Of a stretch of DNA of 64,000 nt, positions 35,963 through 44,475 are shown one piece after another. The notes beneath the pieces are model-generated. The model ran no database searches. It had not been told where the DNA came from and was given only the letters and a program-made list of their open reading frames with translations. Source of the stretch: Microbacter sp049976245 (GTDB lineage Bacteria; Bacteroidota; Bacteroidia; Bacteroidales; Paludibacteraceae). A program made the position numbers and the translations under genes. Each line of letters begins with the position of its first letter. The stretch's first letter is position 1. Location of the stretch: assembly GCA_049976245.1 (NCBI GenBank), contig JBMFIQ010000002.1, forward strand, positions 1 to 64,000, read 5' to 3'.

Positions 35963-36691
35963 TTAAGCCATTACAATTTTACTCAAAGCATTTTTGACAT
36001 CTCCTTCAAAAATCCCGCCATGATAACAAATGACCTGTTGAATGTCGTATTTCAGGAATTTCCTTGCCGATTCAAGTGCCTGATCCATATTTAAAGTATA
36101 ATAAGCATTTGGTTTGGTTAATTGACCGTTTTCTACCGACAAAGCATCGCCGGCAATCAACACCTTATCCTGTTCAAAATACAACGAAATATGTCCGGGC
36201 AAATGTCCGGGCGTACTGATAATCAAAACACCACCAAAACATGCCAGCAATTCATCTTCTTTGAAGGTTTTATCAACATCCACTTTCTCAACGCTTTTCA
36301 ACATTTCAATATACTCCAGCGTAGCCTGCTGATCAGAGGACAGCATCGAATTCAAACGTTGCAATGCCATTTCAATGCGTGGAGAAACTTTTTTACCGCT
36401 GATGTACTCCGCTTCAACGGACGAAGATAGAATCTGAACCGATGGATATGCCCGTTTTAAAGCCGCCAATGAACCAACATGATCCATATCATGATGCGTG
36501 ATCACGACATGCGTCAGCCGATGTAACGAAACACCTCGTTCATCAGCCAGTTTTTCCAACAAAGGCAACTGACCCGGCAATCCCGTATCCACCAAGACTA
36601 CATATTTCTCGTTCGAAACAATCACCGGATGAATGATTTGCGCGCCTGCAGGAGTTTCAAACGGAACAGGAAGAACAATAAACTTGGTCAT
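35963..36691 (-). CDS. MBL-fold metallo-hydrolase
   Basis: A 242-residue cytosolic protein of the metallo-beta-lactamase fold. The metal-binding motif HHDMDHVGSL (HxxxDH type) lies near residues 67-76, the later His in STPGHLPGHISLYF, the bridging Asp in VLIAGDALSV and the last His in VICYHGGIFEG. These residues form a two-metal hydrolase centre. Substrates in this large superfamily range from thioesters to phosphodiesters, and this one cannot be placed further. It has a strikingly strong ribosome binding site, GGAGGTG (36696-36702), which is uncommon in this genome and may mean recent acquisition. Confidence 0.85.
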   Translation of the reverse strand: MTKFIVLPVPFETPAGAQIIHPVIVSNEKYVVLVDTGLPGQLPLLEKLADERGVSLHRLTHVVITHHDMDHVGSLAALKRAYPSVQILSSSVEAEYISGKKVSPRIEMALQRLNSMLSSDQQATLEYIEMLKSVEKVDVDKTFKEDELLACFGGVLIISTPGHLPGHISLYFEQDKVLIAGDALSVENGQLTKPNAYYTLNMDQALESARKFLKYDIQQVICYHGGIFEGDVKNALSKIVMA

Positions 36692-36695
36692 GTCA

Positions 36696-36702
36696 CACCT
36701 CC
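36696..36702 (-). promoter_or_regulatory. Strong Shine-Dalgarno sequence of the MBL hydrolase gene
   Basis: GGAGGTG on the minus strand, four bases before the ATG at 36691. Most genes here have only A-rich leaders, so a full Shine-Dalgarno stands out and fixes the start. Confidence 0.6.
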
Positions 36703-36740
36703 ACGATTTAAAAGTTTTTTAAACCATATGCTTATTTCGT

Positions 36741-36932
36741 TTATGCACAACAAAAAGGACAAAGCGAAACGTGAAGAAAATATTTTTCTGCTTCTTTCAC
36801 GGCATCTTCATGATTGTCAAAATCACCAAGAAAAACCAATTGATGAATAGAAGGTAAATGTGCACAACCAGATTGATGCACCTCGTGGTTTGAAAATGCA
36901 TTTCGTTCTTTATCAACGTAATACAAAGCCAT
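36741..36932 (-). CDS. Small Cys-motif protein of a Bacteroidota family
   Basis: A 63-residue protein that looks genuine. It has the layout of a small conserved family I recall from Bacteroidota and some Proteobacteria: ALYYVDKERNAFSNHEVHQS with HEVH, then CAHLP, LVFLGDFDNHEDAVKEAEKY and a terminal CPFCC. The Cys and His residues (CAHLP, CPFCC, HEVH) suggest metal or Fe-S binding, but no function is established to my knowledge. It lies 49 bp upstream of the MBL hydrolase gene on the same strand, so the two could be co-transcribed. Confidence 0.65.
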   Translation of the reverse strand: MALYYVDKERNAFSNHEVHQSGCAHLPSIHQLVFLGDFDNHEDAVKEAEKYFLHVSLCPFCCA

Positions 36933-37237
36933 GACAGCAATAATTTTTTATAAGATTTGAACCGCTCAATCCAATGTGAATCGCTAAAAACCAACGATGA
37001 TGTTGCTTGACACCAACTGCCTCTCTTACATTGTCATTGCTATTTCGAACGAAGAAATAAAATGAATATTCAAAGATACAACAAGAGTTGACAAAATGAA
37101 TTTCAACGGATCAAAATTCACTTTGATTCAACAGAAATACAAAGCATTTTAACTCAAAAAAAGCATCGCCAAGGTAAAAAACAAAAAAAACCTGTCGAAG
37201 AACGACAGGTTTATAAATGATTTTCGGCAACAGGCAA
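36933..37237. other. Intergenic region, 305 bp
   Basis: AT-rich; contains the terminator of the phosphorylase gene at 37183-37211. Nothing else is supported. Confidence 0.4.
37183..37211 (-). terminator. Rho-independent terminator of the alpha-glucan phosphorylase gene
   Basis: AACCTGTCG (37189-37197) and CGACAGGTT (37203-37211) are exactly complementary around a 5-nt loop. On the minus strand the stem is followed by further T residues (complement of the A run at 37183-37188), 27 nt past the stop codon. Confidence 0.85.
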
Positions 37238-39805
37238 TTACAACCAGCGCACGAAATTAAAATCTTGACGATGAGGCAAATCTTCATTTTTCGGAAACAT
37301 GCGGAACCCGTACTTGAAGACGCCTGCTTTGGTGAGTCGATAATCCAACTGGAAGGTCAATCGGGTATTTTCAGTTTTGATCAAATCAAATTCAGCCACA
37401 TCCAAAATATGATCTTCATTCTTTTGATCATCATGGAAAGTAACCACCATTTCAACTCCAATACTTTTACAATCATCTGATTTCACATCAATCACGGCCG
37501 TCATCAAATGTTTGGTATTGACGGTTGGATCGGAGTAAAGAGATTCGGGAATGTTCAACTCAAGCAATTCAATGTGATCCCAACCAACAGCCATTTTTTC
37601 TTTCCAGGCCACCAGTTCTTTGGCGTTTTTGAAGTTGTTTTCAACCATTTTTTGATGACGCACGCTCAACTTATAATAAAATTTATCCAAATAATCATCC
37701 AGCATGCGTTTTGTAGTGAAACGAGGAGCAATTTTTGCAATGGAGTTTTTGATGTATTCAATCCATTCAGGAGAATAACCTTTGCTGTTTTTTGCAAAAT
37801 AGAGCGGTATGATTTCATTTTCCAACAACGAATAGATGGTGGCCGCATCCAACTGATCCTGATAAGCTTCGTTGTTATAGGTTTGCTTTTCGGTCAATGC
37901 CCAACCGGCTCCCTGAATGTAGCCTTCGAGCCACCAGCCGTCGAGAACCGAAAAGTTCAAAACACCATTCATTTCAGCTTTTTGGCCGGAGGTGCCGGAT
38001 GCTTCCAACGGACGTGTTGGCGTATTGAGCCAAATATCAACGCCTGAAACGAGGCGTTTGGCCAATTGCATGTCATAATTTTCCAAAAAGATGATTTTTC
38101 CCTGAAATTCAGGCATGCGTGAAATCTGAATGATTTTCTTGATCAGATCCTGACCGGCTAAATCGGCAGGATGCGCTTTTCCAGTATAAATAAATTGAAC
38201 CGGATAAAGCGGATTGTTGACAATTTTGGACAAACGTTCCAAATCGGTAAACAAAAGATGCGCCCTTTTGTAAGTGGCAAACCTACGTCCAAAACCGATC
38301 ATGAGAGCATTGGGGTTGATCTTTTCCAACATGCTGACAATGAGTGCAGGATCACCCTGATTTTTCAGCCAGGTTTCATTAATCTGATTTTTAATGTAGC
38401 TTATCAGTTTATTTTTCAACAAAGTACGCGTTTTCCAAACTTCTTCGTCATTCACGCTGTAAATGCCTTCCCACACTTTCAGATTCGATTGATCTTTTCT
38501 GAAATTGGGCGAAAAAACTTTATCGTAAAGATGTTGCCATTCCGATGCAGTCCATGTGGAAAGGTGAACGCCATTCGTCACGTAGTTTACGTGCGTTTCT
38601 TCGGGCAGATAACCTTTCCAAAGATTTTGAAACATTTCCTGTGAAACTTTTCCATGCAACCAACTTACACCGTTGACTTCCTGACAAGTGCGGCAAGCGA
38701 AATTGCTCATACTGAATTTTTCATTGTGATCCCCCGGATTTTCACGGCCAAGATCCATCAATTCATCCCAACTGATGCCCAATTTGGCAGGATAACTGCC
38801 CATGTATTTGCCGAAAAGGTTTTCGTCAAAACTGTCATGCCCTGCAGGAACAGGCGTATGAACGGTATACAAAGACGAAGAACGAACCACTTCCATAGCC
38901 TGATTGAAAGTCAGTCCTTTTTCCGTCACCAAGTCAACAAGCCGTTGTAGATTGATCAAAGCAGCATGACCTTCGTTAATGTGGTAAACCTGTTTCTCAA
39001 TACCTAAGCGTTTGAGGGTCAGAATACCTCCAATGCCGAGCAAAATTTCTTGCTTCAATCGGTTCTCCCAATCGCCACCATACAATTGATGCGTGATGGG
39101 TCGATCAAACTCACTGTTTTTGTCATTATCCGTATCCAATAAATAAAGCGATACGCGACCCACAGCAACTTTCCACAAATTGGCATAAATAATGCGGTTG
39201 GGATAAGGTACTTCAATCTGAATTTGAACACCGTGTTCATCTTTGACAGGTTCAAGAGGCAAACTGGCAAAATTTTGGGGTTCATAAAGTGCCAATTGTT
39301 GTCCTTCCATGGACAAACTTTGGGTGAAATATCCAAATCGATATAAAAACCCGATGGCGGTCATATCGACATTACAATCGCTGGCTTCTTTGAGATAATC
39401 ACCAGCCAACATGCCCAAACCACCCGAATAGATCTTCAAGATGTTGCAAAGACCGTATTCCATGCTAAAATAAGCCACTGAAGGTTTTGATGTATCAATA
39501 GGCGCTTTAAGATAGGCTTGAAAATCGTTGTAAACCTTGTCAAGCCGCTGCAAAAAAACAGGATCCGCCTCAAGTTCTTCAAAACGCTCATAGCTAAGCC
39601 TTTCCCTCATCAAAATGGGATTCCCTTTGGTTTCTTCCCATAATTTCGGATCCACATCGGCAAACAGTTCCAACGCTTCAGGATTCCAAACCCACCATAA
39701 GTTGTGAGATAATTCTTTTAACTTAATCAATCGATCGGGTACGTGAGAGGAAACCACCAACTCTTTCCAATTTGATTGATTTACATTTGATGTTTGTAAT
39801 TTCAT
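37238..39805 (-). CDS. glgP: Alpha-glucan phosphorylase
   Basis: An 855-residue PLP enzyme of the glycogen/starch phosphorylase family (the shorter bacterial/archaeal type) that releases glucose-1-phosphate from alpha-1,4-glucans. The N-terminal 130 residues are a DUF3417 domain (LKELSHNLWWVWNPEALEL). The catalytic domain includes YFSMEYGLCN, NEGHAALINLQRL and, near the end, EASGTSGQKAEMNGVLNF, where the Lys of GQK should hold PLP. A further 100-residue beta-rich C-terminal extension follows. The glycogen synthase gene ends 293 bp upstream on the same strand, so making and breaking glycogen are encoded side by side. A -7 element TAGTTTTG is at 39844-39851. Confidence 0.93.
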   Translation of the reverse strand: MKLQTSNVNQSNWKELVVSSHVPDRLIKLKELSHNLWWVWNPEALELFADVDPKLWEETKGNPILMRERLSYERFEELEADPVFLQRLDKVYNDFQAYLKAPIDTSKPSVAYFSMEYGLCNILKIYSGGLGMLAGDYLKEASDCNVDMTAIGFLYRFGYFTQSLSMEGQQLALYEPQNFASLPLEPVKDEHGVQIQIEVPYPNRIIYANLWKVAVGRVSLYLLDTDNDKNSEFDRPITHQLYGGDWENRLKQEILLGIGGILTLKRLGIEKQVYHINEGHAALINLQRLVDLVTEKGLTFNQAMEVVRSSSLYTVHTPVPAGHDSFDENLFGKYMGSYPAKLGISWDELMDLGRENPGDHNEKFSMSNFACRTCQEVNGVSWLHGKVSQEMFQNLWKGYLPEETHVNYVTNGVHLSTWTASEWQHLYDKVFSPNFRKDQSNLKVWEGIYSVNDEEVWKTRTLLKNKLISYIKNQINETWLKNQGDPALIVSMLEKINPNALMIGFGRRFATYKRAHLLFTDLERLSKIVNNPLYPVQFIYTGKAHPADLAGQDLIKKIIQISRMPEFQGKIIFLENYDMQLAKRLVSGVDIWLNTPTRPLEASGTSGQKAEMNGVLNFSVLDGWWLEGYIQGAGWALTEKQTYNNEAYQDQLDAATIYSLLENEIIPLYFAKNSKGYSPEWIEYIKNSIAKIAPRFTTKRMLDDYLDKFYYKLSVRHQKMVENNFKNAKELVAWKEKMAVGWDHIELLELNIPESLYSDPTVNTKHLMTAVIDVKSDDCKSIGVEMVVTFHDDQKNEDHILDVAEFDLIKTENTRLTFQLDYRLTKAGVFKYGFRMFPKNEDLPHRQDFNFVRWL

Positions 39806-39843
39806 TTTCTTAAAATTATTGCTTATTTTTTAAGTGAAACATA

Positions 39844-39851
39844 CAAAACTA
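39844..39851 (-). promoter_or_regulatory. -7 element of the phosphorylase gene
   Basis: TAGTTTTG on the minus strand, perfect match, 39 nt before the start codon; no TTTG at 19 nt. Confidence 0.4.
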
Positions 39852-40098
39852 AATTGGATCCTGCCTTTACAGACCGAAACAACTTAGCTTTTTGTTAAGC
39901 ACATTTCATGAATTCGTATAATGTTTTCTTTTAGTTTATACATTACGCTACCTGAAACAGGCATCAAAGCATCTGACATTTTTATTGTAAAAATCCCTTT
40001 TTAATAATATATTTTATTGAATATCAATATTTTAATACATAGACATTTTAATTGAAACAATGAATAAAGATAATTGATAGCCTATTAAATTCAATGAT

Positions 40099-41736
40099 TT
40101 ACTTGTTATTTTTTCCCAAAGCAATAGAGTAAGCCTCCAAATAATATTGAATAAACTTGTCCCAATAGGCTTTTTGAGAAACAAGACGTGCTTTGGTACG
40201 CACCTCATTTTTCTCTGATTCGTTTTTGTTTGCAAATCGAATCACCTGCTGTGTGACATCAAAAGCTGTGCGACTGTAACTCGCATCAGTGCGTTTTACA
40301 ACGGCAACCCCTTCATCGATAGGCTGTTCATTGGGATTGATCCATTGACCAAAACCTGAGAGCGATGTGACAATGGTTGGAACAGAAAACGCAACACTTT
40401 CCAAAGGTGTGTAACCCCATGGCTCATAATAGGATAGAAACATGGTTAAATCCATTCCGATCAACAAATCATAATACGATTGATTGAAAATGCCGTCAGC
40501 GCCATTCAAATAACTGGGGACAAAAATCAATTTTACTTTTGAATCGGAATGATTGGTAAAGTTTAACCAGGTAATGTTGGACAAAACAGGATCTTTCCAA
40601 GGTTCCACCAATTCGTGGGTAACAAAAGGATTTTCCTTGAGAGACGAGTGTGTCTGCTGAAGCAACTTTTGCTGTAATGCCTTTCGTGGACCCGATATGT
40701 AAGCCGGAACCATGATGAAAGCGACCACCGTTTGCTGAAAAGTCGGATCGTTTTCCAATTGATGGAGAACCTCCAAATAAAGATTTAATCCTTTGTTAAT
40801 GTATTCGTATCTTCCGGCCGTTGAGACAAAAAGCGTATCGTGAGGCAACGCATAACAGATGAGCGCCTCAGCCACCCTTTTTAAGAGAGAGCGAGCGTTT
40901 TCGCGTTTTTGTTCAAACAATTCCGCATCGGGCACAAAATCATCTTCAAAACCATTGGGAGTAACCACATCGGGCGTTTTCTCCAAAATTTGTGTACACT
41001 CTTTGGCTGTGATGGCGCTAACTGTTGTAAAACAATCAGCCAAATGGGCAGCATGTTTTTCGACGGAATGTTTGGACTCCACATTCAATTCACGTGCCAT
41101 CTGATCACCGTGATAACCTGAAAGATAGTCGTAGAGCGGTTTGTTATTGCCTGCAATGGCACGTCCTACGGTAGTGGCATGGGTGGTAAACAACGTGGAA
41201 ACGGAAGGTAAATATTTTTTGAGGTAAAAAAGACCAAATGCACAATTCCATTCATTGAAATGAGCAATCACTTTTTTATCTTCCAAACGGTAAAACCGAT
41301 AAAAATTCTCAATGATGGTTCCCACGGCATAGCCAAACAAAGAAGCATCGTCGTAATCGCCAAAACCATGCAGGGAATCAATACCAAACCATTCCCACAT
41401 ACGCCCGTAGATTTCATTTTTTTGGGAAAAGAACGGTTTGTGATCAACCAGGACGGCAATGGGTTGTGAAGGGACATTCCAACGACCAATACGAACCCGA
41501 AGATGATGCCGCTGCAGCAAAGATTCTTTCCAATCGGCAAATAGGGAAGATGATTCCATAAAATCCGTTTGATCAACTCCGCCCAAATCGGGGCCAATAA
41601 AAATGAGATGATCATCTACAACCCTCTTTAGCGTACGAGCTTTGGTAGAAAGCACAGTGTAAATACCTCCAATTTTGTTGCAAACTTCCCAGCTTGTTTC
41701 AAAAATATAGTCAGGCGTAATCAATTCTTGGGTCAT
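40099..41736 (-). CDS. Glycogen synthase, GT3 (eukaryote-like) family
   Basis: A 545-residue glycosyltransferase with the animal/fungal glycogen synthase pattern instead of the bacterial GlgA (GT5) pattern: FETSWEVCNKIGGIYTVLSTKA at the N-terminus, HFNEWNCAFGLFYLK, TTHATTVGRAIAG, VTPNGF, and near the C-terminus YEPWGYTPLESVAFSVPTIV with the conserved Glu. GT3 enzymes extend alpha-1,4-glucan chains, normally from UDP-glucose. It is shorter than eukaryotic forms and lacks their regulatory tails. A -7 element TAATTTTG (41761-41768) is just upstream. Together with the phosphorylase it forms a storage-glucan module, and the nucleotidyltransferase at 13317 could supply donor. Confidence 0.9.
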   Translation of the reverse strand: MTQELITPDYIFETSWEVCNKIGGIYTVLSTKARTLKRVVDDHLIFIGPDLGGVDQTDFMESSSLFADWKESLLQRHHLRVRIGRWNVPSQPIAVLVDHKPFFSQKNEIYGRMWEWFGIDSLHGFGDYDDASLFGYAVGTIIENFYRFYRLEDKKVIAHFNEWNCAFGLFYLKKYLPSVSTLFTTHATTVGRAIAGNNKPLYDYLSGYHGDQMARELNVESKHSVEKHAAHLADCFTTVSAITAKECTQILEKTPDVVTPNGFEDDFVPDAELFEQKRENARSLLKRVAEALICYALPHDTLFVSTAGRYEYINKGLNLYLEVLHQLENDPTFQQTVVAFIMVPAYISGPRKALQQKLLQQTHSSLKENPFVTHELVEPWKDPVLSNITWLNFTNHSDSKVKLIFVPSYLNGADGIFNQSYYDLLIGMDLTMFLSYYEPWGYTPLESVAFSVPTIVTSLSGFGQWINPNEQPIDEGVAVVKRTDASYSRTAFDVTQQVIRFANKNESEKNEVRTKARLVSQKAYWDKFIQYYLEAYSIALGKNNK

Positions 41737-41760
41737 TCTTTTTCCAAATTATATCATTGA

Positions 41761-41768
41761 CAAAATTA
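41761..41768 (-). promoter_or_regulatory. -7 element of the glycogen synthase gene
   Basis: TAATTTTG on the minus strand, perfect match 25 nt before the start codon; -33 box unclear. Confidence 0.4.
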
Positions 41769-41861
41769 CACTTTTTTGAACGAAACTAAGACGACATGTA
41801 GAAATATGTATCGTCAAACTCAAGGAAAACGTTTGCATGAATGTTTGCGAAACTGACGTGG

Positions 41862-42578
41862 TTAAAAATTTAAATAAAAATCTTTTGTAAGTAATTTATA
41901 TTCAGTAGTATATTGATGTCTTTGATCTTCTTCAATCACCATTTCATCGCGATTCAAAGTGACGGCACAGGTAGAAAACGACAATAAACAACGCGTCGGA
42001 AGGCTTTTCATGGAAGGTTTCACAAACGTTTGCCTTCTGCAGTACAATCCACAAGAAGCAGCTTGTTGAATCAAATTTTCACTTGAGCGATAGGGATAGA
42101 CCATGTCAAAATGAGATTCTGAATGCAAATGATCAGGAATAGACCGCAAAAAAGAAGTCATTTGAAAATAATCATCGTGACGAGCTATGGTTCGATGGTG
42201 ATCAGGCGAAACCAACGATTGTTGGAAAAAAGGCGGATTGCAAAGAATAAGATCGTACACGGAATTGTTCTCGGCAAAAAATTGCTGCCACGATTGATGC
42301 TTGAGCACAATGCGATCACTCCAGGGCGCATGTTGAACATTTTCCGTTGCCTGACTGATGGCCATCTCATCCAAATCAATGGCAACAATGCGCGCAGTGG
42401 ATGCCCTCTGGGCAATCATTAAAGCCAGAATGCCTGTTCCGGTGCCGACATCCAATATCGCCGACATGTGATTAACCTCTGCCCATGCACCCAACAAAAC
42501 GGCGTCCGTCCCCACTTTCATGGCACAACGATCATGCCTTACAGTAAATTGTTTGAACCGAAAATAAGGATTTGCCAT
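41862..42578 (-). CDS. trmN6: tRNA1(Val) (adenine37-N6)-methyltransferase, TrmN6/YfiC family
   Basis: A 238-residue SAM-dependent methyltransferase. The N-terminus (FRFKQFTVRHDRCAMKVGTD) and the SAM loop LDVGTGTGILALM are typical of TrmN6. LILCNPPFF is the NPP(Y/F) motif that binds the target adenine. It methylates A37 of tRNA1(Val). It is followed upstream on the same strand by the outer-membrane barrel gene with a 70-bp gap; I recall the order TPR protein, barrel protein, TrmN6 from other Bacteroidales, which supports the assignment. Confidence 0.88.
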   Translation of the reverse strand: MANPYFRFKQFTVRHDRCAMKVGTDAVLLGAWAEVNHMSAILDVGTGTGILALMIAQRASTARIVAIDLDEMAISQATENVQHAPWSDRIVLKHQSWQQFFAENNSVYDLILCNPPFFQQSLVSPDHHRTIARHDDYFQMTSFLRSIPDHLHSESHFDMVYPYRSSENLIQQAASCGLYCRRQTFVKPSMKSLPTRCLLSFSTCAVTLNRDEMVIEEDQRHQYTTEYKLLTKDFYLNF

Positions 42579-42648
42579 AACAAAACACTACGACATCGAC
42601 TGCAAGAAGCTCACAAAACATGCAGCATGGGAAAGGTTATTCCCATTT

Positions 42649-44328
42649 TCAAAAAGAAAGCGCCACTCCAATTTGAAAATTAACGCCCAATGCGTCGTAT
42701 CCGTACCAGTTCTGATAACGAAGTGACGAAGATAGACCCAACACATTGTTCAGATGAACAAATGCGGTAAGAAAGTCGCTGTAAGAATAAGATGCGCCAA
42801 GATTGATTTGATTGATATTTCTCATCAACACCGAGGTTCCGTCCGGTTGAAGCGCATAGCGACCGCCTGCAAAATAATAATCGGCGTTGAGGACAACATG
42901 TTGTGAAACCTTTTTATCGATACCGGCCGATAATTCGAAAGAAGGATTCATCCATGCATGAGCAATAGATTGTGTATGCCAATAATGATAGTTGGCTTCA
43001 ATGAAGATGACCTGTTCGTCTTTCCAACTGTAATGGCCGCTAAAGTTTACGGTAGCTTCCTGAGCCTTGTCGTACATCACATTAAACATAGGCACATTGC
43101 GATGCGAAATCGCAAAAGCAGGAAGGGAAGTTGAATCAAGGGCATTGACGTAAAAAAATTGTTGATTAAAATATTTGTAGTCAATTGATCCATTGAGCAA
43201 TAATCCCGAAATTGGAGTGCTTTTAATGCCAAGAAACGCATCCACCGGCACATATGTGTCTTTTACCCTCAATGAAGGAACCAGATATGGATTGTCGTTC
43301 ATCATGGTTGCCATATCATTGACGTGATACTCGCCGGAAACGCCACCATAAAGCATTACAGAAGGAATTAAATGAATCTGTGCGGTGACATCGGGCATAA
43401 CATTGACGCGCTTGTTGCTACCGGCAGTGGTTACTGCATCTTTGAAGCCAATGTGAACTTTCCACGAATCGCCCATTAAATTAAAATAGGGATTGACGGC
43501 AATGACGGCATAATTGGCATATCCAAAACCAGGGAGATGATTGTTGTAGGCATAATTGGAAAGATCGACAGAAAGGCCCAACTGATTTTCGTTGAGAGGA
43601 ATTTCAATGTTTCCTTGTCCGCGAAGCAACTGTTCGTGCAACCCAAAGCCGGGCACAAAACTGTTGAATTGAACCGAAGCGCTGTATTGAACGGGAGTAA
43701 CACCACGATTGGAATGCAAGTCAGCCACTATGCCGGCATTCACAAAATGATTGGTGCTGTCCCTAAAATTCTTATCGGAAGTCAGGATGCCATTGGTTCC
43801 GTAATAATTAAAACCGTCACGATAAAAATACCCGCCAAGATGAAGCGTCAAAGGATGAAAATAATGTGTATAATCGAGTCCAAAATGAGTCACTAACTGT
43901 TGTTGTTTATTTCCGAACAAAGAAGTGACATGCGTATTAAAAGTCAATTTCTGCGTTGCCACATGAACAATGGGCAAAAACAAGTCGCCTAACAAATTGC
44001 CATAAAATCCGCCACCGATGATAGCGTATCCGTTGTGAAAATGATCCTGATTGATGTCAACCACAGCGGCTTTCCATTTGTTCAAATCGAATAACGGGAT
44101 GAGTGGATTTACTTGATCAGAAAATGAAACTGAAGTGGCTTTAATTTCGGGTTCCGTCACAATTGGATTTGATTCAATGCGATGAACTTCAGGGGCTGTT
44201 GGCGTATAATTTCGTTCAATGATGACGTTGCGTTTGGCAATGGTGTCATTTTTTGAACTTTGAGCCCATGTCACCTGAGATCCGATTACACCGAACAGGA
44301 GCAATAAAAAAAAGAAATATCTCATCAT
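42649..44328 (-). CDS. Outer-membrane beta-barrel protein (TonB-receptor-like)
   Basis: About 559 residues with a signal peptide (YFFFLLLLFGVIGSQVTWA) and then mostly alternating beta strands rich in Tyr, Phe and Asn, ending in YGYDALGVNFQIGVALSF, a typical barrel C-terminus. No plug domain or TonB box was seen, so it is not a complete TonB-dependent receptor. The first 80 mature residues are low in structure. It is paired with the 1,010-residue TPR protein upstream. A joint envelope role is plausible, but none is established. Confidence 0.7.
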   Translation of the reverse strand: MMRYFFFLLLLFGVIGSQVTWAQSSKNDTIAKRNVIIERNYTPTAPEVHRIESNPIVTEPEIKATSVSFSDQVNPLIPLFDLNKWKAAVVDINQDHFHNGYAIIGGGFYGNLLGDLFLPIVHVATQKLTFNTHVTSLFGNKQQQLVTHFGLDYTHYFHPLTLHLGGYFYRDGFNYYGTNGILTSDKNFRDSTNHFVNAGIVADLHSNRGVTPVQYSASVQFNSFVPGFGLHEQLLRGQGNIEIPLNENQLGLSVDLSNYAYNNHLPGFGYANYAVIAVNPYFNLMGDSWKVHIGFKDAVTTAGSNKRVNVMPDVTAQIHLIPSVMLYGGVSGEYHVNDMATMMNDNPYLVPSLRVKDTYVPVDAFLGIKSTPISGLLLNGSIDYKYFNQQFFYVNALDSTSLPAFAISHRNVPMFNVMYDKAQEATVNFSGHYSWKDEQVIFIEANYHYWHTQSIAHAWMNPSFELSAGIDKKVSQHVVLNADYYFAGGRYALQPDGTSVLMRNINQINLGASYSYSDFLTAFVHLNNVLGLSSSLRYQNWYGYDALGVNFQIGVALSF

Positions 44329-44475
44329 TTTCAAGTTTATTTTAGTTAACAAATCGAACTTAACAACAAAATTTGAGCATCCTTTTGTGATGTAATGATA
44401 AATGAATGCCGTATTGTCATGTCACTATCTTAGAAATTTTATTTTTCACACAAGATCACACACTAAGTCACGCAT

